From contig CALOCN010000014.1 of assembly GCA_942491735.1 (NCBI GenBank), forward strand, positions 496,001-560,000: a stretch of DNA of 64,000 nucleotides, written 5' to 3'. Of the stretch, positions 44,174-52,440 are shown piece by piece. Source of the DNA: CALOCN01 sp942491735. GTDB lineage: Bacteria > Eisenbacteria > RBG-16-71-46 > JABDJR01. How positions within the stretch are numbered: position 1 is the stretch's first letter; every line of letters begins with the position of its first letter. The position numbers and the translations under genes were made by a program. The notes below the pieces were generated by a model. The model saw nothing but the letters and a program-made list of their open reading frames with translations, made no database searches and was not told where the DNA came from.

Positions 44174-45169
44174 ATGGAGTTCCAGTCGGACGCAAAGTCG
44201 CCGGTGACCCCGGTGGACGAGCGCGTCAATATTATTGGCCGGTCGGAGCGGATGCAGCGCCTCTTCCGGTTCATCGGGAAGATCGCGCCCACCGAGAGCT
44301 CCGTCCTGATCACCGGCGAGTCCGGGACCGGGAAGGAACTCCTGGCCCGGTCCATCCACTATCAGAGTCACCGGGTGGGGAAACCGTTTCTTGCCCTGAA
44401 CTGCGGGGCCCTGCCGGAAGCGCTCCTGGAAAGCGAGCTCTTTGGCCACGTGCGTGGGTCGTTCACCGGAGCGACCCACGACAAGAAGGGGCTGTTCGAG
44501 CAGGCGGACGGGGGCACGATCCTTCTCGACGAGGTGGGGGAGCTTCCGGCCACGAGCCAGGTCAAGTTGCTGCGGGCCCTGCAGGAGGGGGAGATTCGCC
44601 GGGTGGGGGCCAACTCCTCCATCCGGGTCGATGTGCGGACCATCTCCGCCACCAATCGGGATCTTCGCAAGGCAATGACCGAGGGCACCTTCCGCGAGGA
44701 CCTCTACTACCGCCTCAACGTCTTCCAGATCGAGATCCCCCCGTTGCGGGAGCGCCCCGAGGACATCCCGCTGCTGGCCGGCTACTTCTGCGAACGTTAC
44801 GCCGAGCGCTTGAAGAAGAGCGTGCACGGGTTTTCGGAAGAGGCGCAGATGCGGCTCATGCGGTATCCCTACCCCGGCAACGTGCGGGAGCTGGAGAACA
44901 TCATCCAGCGCGCGGTGACCCTGGCCGAAGGGGATGAGGTCCGCGCCGAGGATCTTCCCCCCCAGCTGCTGGATGTGTACAAGCGTCGGATCGAGGGACC
45001 ACGGGATCTGCTGGAGGTGCCGGATGGGCTGACCCTCGAGGAGCTGGAGGGGATCTACATCCAGCGCACCCTGGAGAAGGTGGACGGCAACGCGTCCGAG
45101 GCGGCACGACGGCTGGGGATCAGTCGCAGTACGCTGTGGCGAAAGCTGAAGAGGCTTCCCGGGTCGTGA
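44174..45169 (+). CDS. Sigma-54-dependent transcriptional activator without receiver domain
   Basis: Regulator of 331 aa. Starts almost directly with the AAA+ domain: Walker A GESGTGKE, the sigma-54-contact GAFTGA loop as GSFTGA (HVRGSFTGATHDKKG), Walker B GGTILLDEVGEL, sensor and arginine-finger region ISATNRDL and REDLYYRLNVFQIEIPPLRER. It ends with a Fis-type helix-turn-helix (ASEAARRLGISRSTLWRKLKRL). There is no N-terminal receiver, GAF or PAS domain, so it resembles PspF/DctD-core activators that are always active or controlled by a partner protein. It is the only sigma-54 activator in the window, and a sigma-54-type promoter is present at 61467. A TTG at 44165 is an alternative start. 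Confidence 0.93.
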   Translation: MEFQSDAKSPVTPVDERVNIIGRSERMQRLFRFIGKIAPTESSVLITGESGTGKELLARSIHYQSHRVGKPFLALNCGALPEALLESELFGHVRGSFTGATHDKKGLFEQADGGTILLDEVGELPATSQVKLLRALQEGEIRRVGANSSIRVDVRTISATNRDLRKAMTEGTFREDLYYRLNVFQIEIPPLRERPEDIPLLAGYFCERYAERLKKSVHGFSEEAQMRLMRYPYPGNVRELENIIQRAVTLAEGDEVRAEDLPPQLLDVYKRRIEGPRDLLEVPDGLTLEELEGIYIQRTLEKVDGNASEAARRLGISRSTLWRKLKRLPGS

Positions 45170-47250
45170 GTTCGGATCGCGCGGCTCGCGAGCCGGAGCG
45201 GACGGCGGTTCCCACGCGCACGCTCCCGGTCATGTTGGGGGTGTTCGCGGTTGCCCTCCTGGTGCGGCTTCTCTACCTGTTTGCTTTCCGGGATTCCCCG
45301 TACTTCCATGTTCCGGTGGTGGATGCGGAGTGGCACGACAACTGGGCGTGGGCCTGGGCCGAGGGCACCTGGTCCATGGACGGCCGGGCGTTCTTTCGTG
45401 CGCCGTTGTACCCGTTGTGGCTCTCCTTCTGGTATGGCCTGCTGGGGCATGACCCCGGGGCGATCCGGGTGGTGCAGGGGGTGCTGGGTGCGGGGACCGC
45501 GGCGGCGGTGGCCGGGGTGGGGGTGCGTTGGGCCGGTGAGTGGGTGGGTGCGTGGGCCGGTGCGCGGGTGGGGTGGGTGGCCGGTCTGCTCGCGGCTGCG
45601 TACGGGCCGTTCGTGTTTTTTGATGGGGAACTCCTCATCCCGAACCTGTTGTTGAGCCTTCTTGCGTGGGGTTTGTTTCTGCTATCGGGTCGGGTGGGGT
45701 GGGGGGCGCTTGTCGGGGGGGCGGTGCTGTGGGGATTGGCGGTGATCGCGCGTCCCAATGCCCTGGCCCTGTTGCCGGTGGGGGTGTGGCTGGTGTGGGT
45801 GGGCAGTGCCGGGTCGTGGCGCGGGTTGTCGCGCGGGTTGTCACGCGGAGTGCGTGTCGCCGTGTTCAGTGCCCTGCTTCTGGTTCCGGCCCTGGTGGTG
45901 ACCGGCGTCAATCGCGCGGTGGAAGGGGAGTGGGTTTTCGTGGCCAGCCAGGGCGGAGTGAACTTCTACGCCGGGAACCACGTTGGGGCCTCGGGGCGTT
46001 CTGTCCAGATCCGTGATCTGGGGGAGATGGTGAGCTGGCGGGAGTTCGTGGACGCGTCCCAGGGGGTGGTGGCGCGGGAGTTGGGGCGGGAGGTGTCTTC
46101 GCGGGAGGTCTCCAACTACTGGTTGCATCGAGGCTTCGATAGCTGGCGGGAGGCTCCGGGGGCCATGCTCCGGCTTACCGCGCGCAAGGCCTACTACCTG
46201 ATCAACGCGTACGAGATCCCCAACAACCGCGACCTGTACGGCGAGCGACCCTGGATTCTTCGCGTGCTCTTGTGGAAGACGCCGCTCTTGGCCGTCCCCT
46301 GGGGGTTGTTGTTTCCGCTCGGGGTCATGGGGCTGGTGCTGGGTTTGCGGGATCACGGGTTGCGGCGTATCACGCTGGGGTTGGGCGGGTGGATGGTCCT
46401 GTATGGCGCCTCGGTGATCCCGTTCTTTGTCAGCGCGCGGTTTCGTTTGCCGTTGGTGATTCCGGTGGTGTTGCTTGCCGCGCTGGCCCTGACCCGATGG
46501 CGCAGTTGGCGTTCACCGGTGGTGTTGGTGGTGGGGTTGGTGGCGTTGCTGGTGAGCAATAGCCCCTTGTGGGGTGTCCGGGTCGACAATCCCACCCAGG
46601 AGATGGCGCGTCTGGCCAGTACGCTGCTGCGTTCGGGGGATGCGCAGCGCGGGGTGGCCATCCTGGAGGGGGTGCGGGAGAAGGATCCGGAGAACCTCAC
46701 CTGGAACTACATGTTGGCCGAGGCCTATGGCGGGGCGGGACGCTTCGAAGAGGCGTTGGTCCTGTACCGGAAGGTGGCCGAGCGCCGACCCGACGATGCG
46801 GATCTCCTGTTCAACCTGGGGGTCGCGTTCCTGGAGTTGCAGCAACCGGCCGAGGCGGTGGAGCCGCTCACCCGGGCGGGGGAGGCGCGACCGGACGACC
46901 CGGCGATCTGGGTCAACCTGGGCGTGGCGCGGGAGGGGGCGGGGGATGTGCGGGGGGCGGAGTCGGCCTATCTGCGCGCCCTGGAGTTGGAACCGGACGA
47001 CGTGTTGGCTACGGTGCGACTGGGCGGACTCTGGGTGGGCGCAAACCAGTCGGCGCGGGCGGTGCCGCTGCTGGAGCGCGTGTTGGGAGCCCATCGCACG
47101 GTCTACGAATTGCGTTACCTGCTGGCGGTGGCCTACGCCCGCACCGGGGAGTTGGACAAGGCGCTCGAGGAAATCGATACCGCGCTGCACATCCAGCCGC
47201 ACGACCCCCAGGGGTTGGCACTGCAGGAGTGGATCCAGAGCCAGCGCTGA
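45166..47250 (+). CDS. GT39/PMT-like membrane glycosyltransferase fused to TPR repeats
   Basis: Protein of 694 aa. Hydrophobic helices from about residue 20 to 470; first periplasmic loop with DAEWHDNWAWAWAEG and DGRAFFRAPLYPLWLSFWYGLLG, the Dxx(W/Y).. and RAPLYPL pattern typical of ArnT/PMT_2 enzymes that use lipid-linked sugars. From about 510 come four or five TPRs (TWNYMLAEAYGGAGRFEEALVLYRKVAER, LLFNLGVAFLELQQPAEAVEPLTRA). The GTG start overlaps the activator's stop as GTGA; a GTG 30 bases earlier is possible. A small Arg-rich repeat (RGLSRGLSRGV) lies near 45835. Confidence 0.8.
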   Translation: MSSDRAAREPERTAVPTRTLPVMLGVFAVALLVRLLYLFAFRDSPYFHVPVVDAEWHDNWAWAWAEGTWSMDGRAFFRAPLYPLWLSFWYGLLGHDPGAIRVVQGVLGAGTAAAVAGVGVRWAGEWVGAWAGARVGWVAGLLAAAYGPFVFFDGELLIPNLLLSLLAWGLFLLSGRVGWGALVGGAVLWGLAVIARPNALALLPVGVWLVWVGSAGSWRGLSRGLSRGVRVAVFSALLLVPALVVTGVNRAVEGEWVFVASQGGVNFYAGNHVGASGRSVQIRDLGEMVSWREFVDASQGVVARELGREVSSREVSNYWLHRGFDSWREAPGAMLRLTARKAYYLINAYEIPNNRDLYGERPWILRVLLWKTPLLAVPWGLLFPLGVMGLVLGLRDHGLRRITLGLGGWMVLYGASVIPFFVSARFRLPLVIPVVLLAALALTRWRSWRSPVVLVVGLVALLVSNSPLWGVRVDNPTQEMARLASTLLRSGDAQRGVAILEGVREKDPENLTWNYMLAEAYGGAGRFEEALVLYRKVAERRPDDADLLFNLGVAFLELQQPAEAVEPLTRAGEARPDDPAIWVNLGVAREGAGDVRGAESAYLRALELEPDDVLATVRLGGLWVGANQSARAVPLLERVLGAHRTVYELRYLLAVAYARTGELDKALEEIDTALHIQPHDPQGLALQEWIQSQR

Positions 47251-47279
47251 AGCCGGCACTGAAGCCGGCGCTGACCGGG

Positions 47280-48389
47280 CTAGGGTGTGGTGGGCTGGCG
47301 GATCAGGATGGCGGGGCGGGGGGTTCCGTTCTCGGTGAGGAGCGCGACGGCATGCAAGGTGTTGCCGGGACCGCGCGCAATGGAGATTGCCCTGCCGGGG
47401 GCGCGGAACTCGACGACGAAGGACGTGCTCGTGCCCGGACCCATGAGGGAGGCGGTCGAGGTGCCGCAGGCGAGGTAGAGGGCACTGCCGTCCCCGTGGA
47501 TGTCGTTGACCGAGCCGAGGGTGCGGTTCTCGGGCAGGACGAGAGCGATCCATCCGTCGTCGGTGAGCATATCCAGGCGTGCACGGAAGTCGAGCGGTTC
47601 GGCTCCTTCGAACGAGCCCCCCACGTAGACGGTGCCGGAGGGAACTTCCCAGACTGCGAGCCGTTGGGATGGGGAGCCGGAGCCGCCCGGCGCGGCGAGG
47701 AGATCCGTCCAGACACCAGGGCTGTCGTTCCGCTTGAGGACCGGATAGGGAGGGCCGCCGTCGTCCCATCCGGTGGCGAACAGGCGGTTGCTGGAAGGGG
47801 AGAATTCGATGTCGGTGAGGCCCTTTTCCTGGGGCGTGGTGAAGCCCATGTCTTCCGGATTCCAGGACACGGAGCCGAGCGGGCTTGCGAAGGCCATTCC
47901 ACCGTCGGCGACGCCCACCGCGACCAGACGGTCGCCGGTGGCGGCGATCGCGTTGAGCGCGCCGTCCCCAGTGGGAGTGATCACCTGGTCACCGCCGCGC
48001 ATGTCGAGGATCAGCGGGGTCCCGATGCCGTTCTTGCCGGTGACTCCACCCACCGCAACGTAGCCGCTTGCGGTAAGCACCACTCCAAGCAGGGCGGTGT
48101 TGTCCGGGGCGGTAGTGGTGGCGCGGGTCCAGGTCATTCCGTCCTCGGTCTCCAGGACCAAGGGGGAGACTTCGGGTTCATCCGTTTCGCCCGGGGTTGC
48201 GATGGCGCCCACTGCGACACCCCGGGAACCGTCAAAGGCGAGATCGAACAGGGTGGCGCCGACCGGCAGATCGGGAAGCGTGGCGCGGCTCCACAGAGCG
48301 GTGCCGGGGGATGCGGGATCGCTGCCGCACCCCAGGAAGGGGAGTGACAGGGCAGCGAAGAGAACGAGGGCCGGGGCGAGGCGGTTCAT
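47280..48389 (-). CDS. Beta-propeller-like lipoprotein
   Basis: Lipoprotein of 369 aa. Lipobox LPFLGC (Cys about 21), then repeated four-strand blades of the type FDLAFDGSRGVAVGA, LLGVVLTASGYVAVGG, LNAIAATGDRLVAVGV, LTDIEFSPSSNRLFATG, VNDIHGDGSALYLACG. This suggests a six- or seven-bladed propeller like secreted photosystem-stability/YCF48-type or WD-like proteins. No catalytic motif. It converges with the GT39-like gene. Confidence 0.78.
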   Translation of the reverse strand: MNRLAPALVLFAALSLPFLGCGSDPASPGTALWSRATLPDLPVGATLFDLAFDGSRGVAVGAIATPGETDEPEVSPLVLETEDGMTWTRATTTAPDNTALLGVVLTASGYVAVGGVTGKNGIGTPLILDMRGGDQVITPTGDGALNAIAATGDRLVAVGVADGGMAFASPLGSVSWNPEDMGFTTPQEKGLTDIEFSPSSNRLFATGWDDGGPPYPVLKRNDSPGVWTDLLAAPGGSGSPSQRLAVWEVPSGTVYVGGSFEGAEPLDFRARLDMLTDDGWIALVLPENRTLGSVNDIHGDGSALYLACGTSTASLMGPGTSTSFVVEFRAPGRAISIARGPGNTLHAVALLTENGTPRPAILIRQPTTP

Positions 48390-48465
48390 GGAAGGCTCCA
48401 GTTGGACCCGGTGACACGAGGGAGGTCGCGCAGGGGATTCCCGGGGAGCGTATCATTCACCTCCC

Positions 48466-48681
48466 ATGCCAACCATGACCTCACCGGGCGGACTTTGCGC
48501 GACGTGTCGGTTCGTTCATCGCATCCGGTCCCGCAACGGACCCGAGTACCTGCGCTGCCGACGATCCGAGACGGATCCATCCTTCCCGAAGTACCCGCCG
48601 CTACCTGTGCTGGCCTGCCGGGGCTACGAGGAAGATACGGGGAGCGACGCGGGCCGGCTCTCGGATTCCGATGCGTCGTAG
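48466..48681 (+). CDS. Small conserved Cys protein
   Basis: Protein of 71 aa with CATCRFVHRIRSRNGPEYLRCRRSETDPSFPKYPPLPVLACRGYE. A CxxC pair, a later single Cys in LRCRRS and one in LACRGYE, with conserved DPxFxKYPxLPV, match a small uncharacterised family of environmental bacteria, probably a metal-binding domain. Its end overlaps the HNH endonuclease gene on the other strand by 58 bases. Confidence 0.7.
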   Translation: MPTMTSPGGLCATCRFVHRIRSRNGPEYLRCRRSETDPSFPKYPPLPVLACRGYEEDTGSDAGRLSDSDAS

Positions 48682-50969
48682 GAACCGGGTGCGCAGCGCA
48701 GTTGACCTTGGTAGTCGCGAATGGGTACGCCGCGGGAGGTGGAGCCGAGGCTCCAGGTCAATGCGTCCGGTGCAGTTCCCCGGACGCGTGCCCAACCTTC
48801 GTGGATGCCCCGGCGATGGTGTCGGTGGCAGAGGGTGACCAGGTTGTCCGCGGTGTCGCTGCCGCTGTGGGAGCGATAGACGATGTGGTGCGCTTCCAGG
48901 TTCCGGCGGGCCGAGCAGGCCGGGGCCTGACACCAGTAGTCGTCCCGTTCGAGGATGGCCCACTCGGTGGGGCGCGTATCCGGGTCGTGACGGGTCCAGG
49001 TGGGTAGCGCTTCATTGATGAGTGAGACCACCACGGCCCAGGTGGGGAGTGGACCCGCATGGGCGCGGATGGCACGCAGCGCGCGGTCCCATTGATCCGC
49101 GGTCGCCGAGGGTGCCCAGAAGCTGATCCGGGTGCGGCGGGGATCGGCGGCCAACGTTTGCGCGGGGGTGGGTGACCCGGGATTAGCGGCCAACGTTTGC
49201 GCGTGGGCGGGTGATCCGGGATTGGCGGCCAACGTTTGACCTTGGGGGCCCGGCAGGTGGTGGGGCACCTGCCCGGGTGCCAGCGCCAGTAGGTCGAGCA
49301 ACAACTCCAGGTAGCGCGTGACCGAGGGCGAGGCGGCGGGGTCCGTGTTGGGAAGGTTGGTGATGCCGTGCGACTCCAGACGGTCGCGAACCTGAGCCGG
49401 TGTCCACCCCGCCTGGAGGACGGTGGCGAGGAGGCATTCCCCCAGGCCGGGAGCGGGAAGCGGACCCGGGAAGCGCGCGGCAATCCGGGGCGCGAGGTCC
49501 TGCAGGCGTTCCAGCAGGCGGACCTCACGTTGGAGCTGGCGGTGGGTCACGTGTGTTGCCCGCTCCACATGGTCTTCGAGGTTTGCTCCCGCTCCGACGC
49601 GGGCCAGGAGGATGGCCTGCCCGATGCCAACCGCGCCCTCCTCGACGGCAACCCGGAGGGATTCTTCTTCCTGGAGCAGTTCGTCCTCGCGCAATCGGTT
49701 TCGTACGGAGGATCGGCTGAGGCCGAGTTCCTGCCCCGCGAGTTCGGTCACGTCCCGAAACCCGAGAAACGGGGCCGCGTCGAGCTGTTGCAGGTCGGCG
49801 AGGAGGGTTCCCTCCATGCGACGGATGCGGCGTTGTGTTCGGGACAGCTCGTGCAGTGGGACCTCGTCGGCTACCCACGGCGCGACCGAGTCGAGGAGGC
49901 TGACCGTCTGAGCGAGGTGCGCGTGCACGCTGTTGGCGAGGGCGGGCAGGACGCCCACCCGGCGGACGGGAGAGGGGACCGCGGAGCACGTGGCCTGGGT
50001 TGCTGCGAGTTGCGCAGGTGCGCTGTCGGCTCCATGGGGTGGGTCCGGTTGGGCGGACTCTGCGGGTGTCGCGGGCTCCGCGGGTGCCGCGGACACTGCG
50101 GGTTCCCCGGACTCTCTGGATGGCGCAGGCCCGACGACTACCGCCGACACTTCGTGGATTCCAGCGGCTTGTTCCAGCCGTCCAATGAAGTCCGCCGATT
50201 CCGCGAGCAACGCGGCGACGCAAAGATGACGGGGAGCGGACCAACCGAGGACACGCTCTGCCGTGTCCATGGCGTCGTCCCATAGGGCGGCAACGCGGAC
50301 GGGAGCCGAGAAGGTCGTGGACCGTCCGCATTCATCCAGGGATTCCGCATCCGATTCGGCCGCGGTGGGTGTCGTGTCCTGGAGCGGCGAGTTCTCCCGG
50401 TCTTTCAGGGAGCGGGCCAGGTCGCGTTGCGAGAGGTGCTCGGCCTGTTCCAACCAGATGGGTTCGTCGCTGGTTTCCAGTACCGGGGCCAACAGGACGG
50501 CGCTGCCGGTGGAGATGCGGCCGTCGATGACGCGCCGGCGCAGGGTGGGGCTGGCGCCAAGCGCGCGGGAGAGAGCGACGCGGCGGCGCGCGGTGCGGGG
50601 AGCCAGGCCAAGGACCTCGCGCGCGTAGTCACCGAACGACGAGAACCCGGCGTGGCGGTGCCGCTGTTCGGTGAACTCGCGTGCGATGGAATCGGCCTCG
50701 GAGCATTCCAACAGGTTGCGCAGGCGAATGAGGGTCTTGAGGGCAAGGTAGACGTGAGCCACCAGGAGGTGGAATGGAGCGCGGGGTTCGACACGGCGCA
50801 GGGCGCGGGTGGTGCCGTGCAGCACCTGGCCCAGGTCACGGTTCCGTTTGCCCCGGTCGTGGTCCGGGGTGTCGTAGGGGACCGAGCGTTCCCGGACGCG
50901 ATCGACGTCGCCGACGAGCGGGATGTCTCGCTGTTCCGCATCAGTGCGTTGGATGGCAACCGTTTGCAT
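48624..50969 (-). CDS. HNH endonuclease domain protein with duplicated N-terminal region
   Basis: Protein of 781 aa. Two related helical modules: HRHAGFSSFGDYAREVLGLAPRTARRRVALSRAL (about 100) and APFLGFRDVTELAGQELGLSRSSVRNRLREDELL (about 380), each followed by a VIDGRISTGSAVLLAPV/EEGAVGIGQAILLARV stretch, separated by a Pro/Ala/Ser-rich linker. The C-terminus has a bona fide HNH fold (CQAPACSARRNLEAHHIVYRSHSGSDTADNLVTLCHRHHRRGIHEG) with ordered Cys and His ligands. Three QTLAANPGSP-type repeats lie before it. GAGGG is 4 bases from the ATG at 50969. Role uncertain: DUF222-like selfish or defence nuclease. Confidence 0.8.
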   Translation of the reverse strand: MQTVAIQRTDAEQRDIPLVGDVDRVRERSVPYDTPDHDRGKRNRDLGQVLHGTTRALRRVEPRAPFHLLVAHVYLALKTLIRLRNLLECSEADSIAREFTEQRHRHAGFSSFGDYAREVLGLAPRTARRRVALSRALGASPTLRRRVIDGRISTGSAVLLAPVLETSDEPIWLEQAEHLSQRDLARSLKDRENSPLQDTTPTAAESDAESLDECGRSTTFSAPVRVAALWDDAMDTAERVLGWSAPRHLCVAALLAESADFIGRLEQAAGIHEVSAVVVGPAPSRESGEPAVSAAPAEPATPAESAQPDPPHGADSAPAQLAATQATCSAVPSPVRRVGVLPALANSVHAHLAQTVSLLDSVAPWVADEVPLHELSRTQRRIRRMEGTLLADLQQLDAAPFLGFRDVTELAGQELGLSRSSVRNRLREDELLQEEESLRVAVEEGAVGIGQAILLARVGAGANLEDHVERATHVTHRQLQREVRLLERLQDLAPRIAARFPGPLPAPGLGECLLATVLQAGWTPAQVRDRLESHGITNLPNTDPAASPSVTRYLELLLDLLALAPGQVPHHLPGPQGQTLAANPGSPAHAQTLAANPGSPTPAQTLAADPRRTRISFWAPSATADQWDRALRAIRAHAGPLPTWAVVVSLINEALPTWTRHDPDTRPTEWAILERDDYWCQAPACSARRNLEAHHIVYRSHSGSDTADNLVTLCHRHHRRGIHEGWARVRGTAPDALTWSLGSTSRGVPIRDYQGQLRCAPGSYDASESESRPASLPVSSS
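49147..49240. repeat. 39-base in-frame direct repeats in the HNH gene
   Basis: About 2.4 copies of a 39-base unit starting with GCGGCCAACGTTTG (at 49147, 49186 and 49225), encoding QTLAANPGSPxxA repeats. The period is a multiple of three, so copy-number change keeps the frame. Confidence 0.8.
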
Positions 50970-51013
50970 GGATCCCTCTGGGTGAAAGGGGTGCATGTCG
51001 GTGGGTGCAAATG

Positions 51014-51042
51014 ATTGTACTAGTCGTGTGCTTAGTTTTCAA
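51014..51042 (-). promoter_or_regulatory. Sigma-70-type promoter for the HNH gene
   Basis: On the minus strand TTGAAA (-35, 51042-51037) and TACAAT (-10, 51019-51014) are separated by exactly 17 bases. Both boxes match 5 of 6 consensus positions. The ATG at 50969 is 45 bases downstream, in an AT-rich patch. Confidence 0.55.
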
Positions 51043-51077
51043 CTGTAAACTGATCGCCCGCAAGGATTTCCGTCGCG

Positions 51078-51857
51078 TTAATGGGCGGCGAAAACGAGGC
51101 TGCAACAGGTCACACCGGCCTCGGCCTTGGCGAGTTCGGAGAGCGACACGGGTGCCGTGCGGATGCCGTGAGCTTCCAACCGGTCGCGTGTCCCGGGGAA
51201 CTCGCTCGCGACGATCACGGTGTCGCCAATCGGCAACGCGCCGGCTCCGCCGGGTTCGCGGGGGTCGACCTCGAGGACGCGTCGACCCGTGAAGACCGCA
51301 GGGTCGATCCACTCGGGATTGAGGAGGACGGTGTCCGGGCCCGCTGAGCAGGCGGCCGACTTGAGGTGCAAGCAACCCTGGACCGTGACCCCGGTCACCT
51401 TGATTCCGTGGGGCGCAAGCAGCGCGCGGACCTGGTCCACCGCGGCCGCGTTGGTTCGGGTCGAGAGCCCGATGAACACCTCCTGACCCAGGACAAGGAC
51501 ATCGCCGCCGTCCAGGGTGCCCGGCGCCACGATGGGATGCAGGGGTCGAAAATCCCCGAGGAGGGCGGCGATGCTCGTGACTTCACCGCGTCGGGACGGA
51601 GCCCCCGGACGGGCCAGGATGGCGAGTTCATCCAGGACCACGGCGGTGTCCTCGACAAACACGGAGTCCGGGTGTTTGGGATCCGCGGGGAGGGCGTGAA
51701 GCCGGCACCCCAGTTGCTGGAGCTTCCGGTTGTAGGCGGCATGCTGCGCCCGGGCGAGGTCCAGGTCGATGGGTTCCCGTTGGAGGTGCGTGAGCTCGCA
51801 GTCGAGGATGCGCGGACTGACTCCGCGCGTGATGGCAACGAGGCTGGGCGCGGTCAT
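51078..51857 (-). CDS. Dimethylarginine dimethylaminohydrolase-like (DDAH) protein
   Basis: Protein of 259 aa of the guanidino-group modifying enzyme superfamily, predicted to hydrolyse methylated arginine to citrulline and methylamine. Motifs: FVEDTAVV, LDGGDVLVL, GLSTRTN, HLKSA and the C-terminal Cys pair VTCCSLVF, one of which is the nucleophile. It is small like bacterial DDAH (about 255) and distinct from the ArcA-like protein at 17028. Amidinotransferase or citrullinase-like specificity is possible. Confidence 0.88.
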   Translation of the reverse strand: MTAPSLVAITRGVSPRILDCELTHLQREPIDLDLARAQHAAYNRKLQQLGCRLHALPADPKHPDSVFVEDTAVVLDELAILARPGAPSRRGEVTSIAALLGDFRPLHPIVAPGTLDGGDVLVLGQEVFIGLSTRTNAAAVDQVRALLAPHGIKVTGVTVQGCLHLKSAACSAGPDTVLLNPEWIDPAVFTGRRVLEVDPREPGGAGALPIGDTVIVASEFPGTRDRLEAHGIRTAPVSLSELAKAEAGVTCCSLVFAAH

Positions 51858-52035
51858 GGGAAGATGCGGCTCCGGGTCATGAGGGTGAGGCTAGCAGGTC
51901 GGAATGCGGGGCGGGCGCGGTGGACACGCACAAGGTGGTCAGGGCACCCACCACAGCGACCTGATCCGCGTTGGAACCAATACAGGTTGCTAGAAGCTCT
52001 TTTCTAGTGTCTTCCAGATTGACTTTGTGTCCATC

Positions 52036-52049
52036 ATAAGATACCTTAT
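52036..52049. promoter_or_regulatory. Putative HipB operator (ATAAG-ATAC-CTTAT)
   Basis: A 5-base inverted repeat in the AT-rich region just before the hipB-like gene. HipB-type repressors usually bind palindromes in their own promoters, so autoregulation is plausible. TTGACT lies at 52019 and TATACT at 52047, but their 22-base spacing is too long for a standard promoter. Confidence 0.35.
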
Positions 52050-52080
52050 ACTTGTTAACGACTAGATCACTGAACGCTAT

Positions 52081-52440
52081 ATGGTGTCACTCATGAAAAA
52101 ACGAAACGCATCACTACCCATTCCGGTGCGACGGGCCCTCCGCAAGCTGGGCGGAGACATCCGCGATGCCCGCCGCAGACGCCGCATTCCTGTTGCGGTC
52201 ATGGCGGAGAGGGCCTCTATCAGCCGGACGACTCTCGTGAAGGTCGAGAAGGGTGATCCCGGCGCGTCCATGGGCGTCTATGCCCGGGTTCTCTTCGTGC
52301 TCGGTATGGCAGAACGTCTGGGAGAGCTTGCCGACGTCCGCTCCGACATCTTGGGCCTCGAGCTGGAGGAAGAAGCTCTTCCACAGCGCATCCGCCGCTC
52401 CCGTGGGCCCAGAGACTCGGCCAGGAAGAACGGCGAGTGA
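52081..52440 (+). CDS. HipB-like antitoxin/XRE-family regulator
   Basis: Protein of 119 aa with an XRE helix-turn-helix (GGDIRDARRRRRIPVAVMAERASISRTTLVKVEKGDPGASMGVYARVLFVLG). The last 25 residues are highly charged. It is directly followed by a HipA-like kinase gene sharing the base of TGATG, the usual antitoxin-toxin order. ATG at 52093 is an alternative start. The gene sits in an AT-richer patch than its surroundings, which suggests recent acquisition. Confidence 0.8.
   Translation: MVSLMKKRNASLPIPVRRALRKLGGDIRDARRRRRIPVAVMAERASISRTTLVKVEKGDPGASMGVYARVLFVLGMAERLGELADVRSDILGLELEEEALPQRIRRSRGPRDSARKNGE

Noticed and set aside
49147..49240. CRISPR-like repeats
   Set aside because: Units are directly adjacent and in frame, encoding a protein repeat; there are no spacers.
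49368..50285. 305-codon plus-strand frame within the HNH gene
   Set aside because: Composition is that of a shadow and the HNH frame has conserved motifs.
52019..52052. Standard sigma-70 promoter TTGACT...TATACT for hipB
   Set aside because: The spacing is 22 bases, too long; kept only as an operator candidate region.
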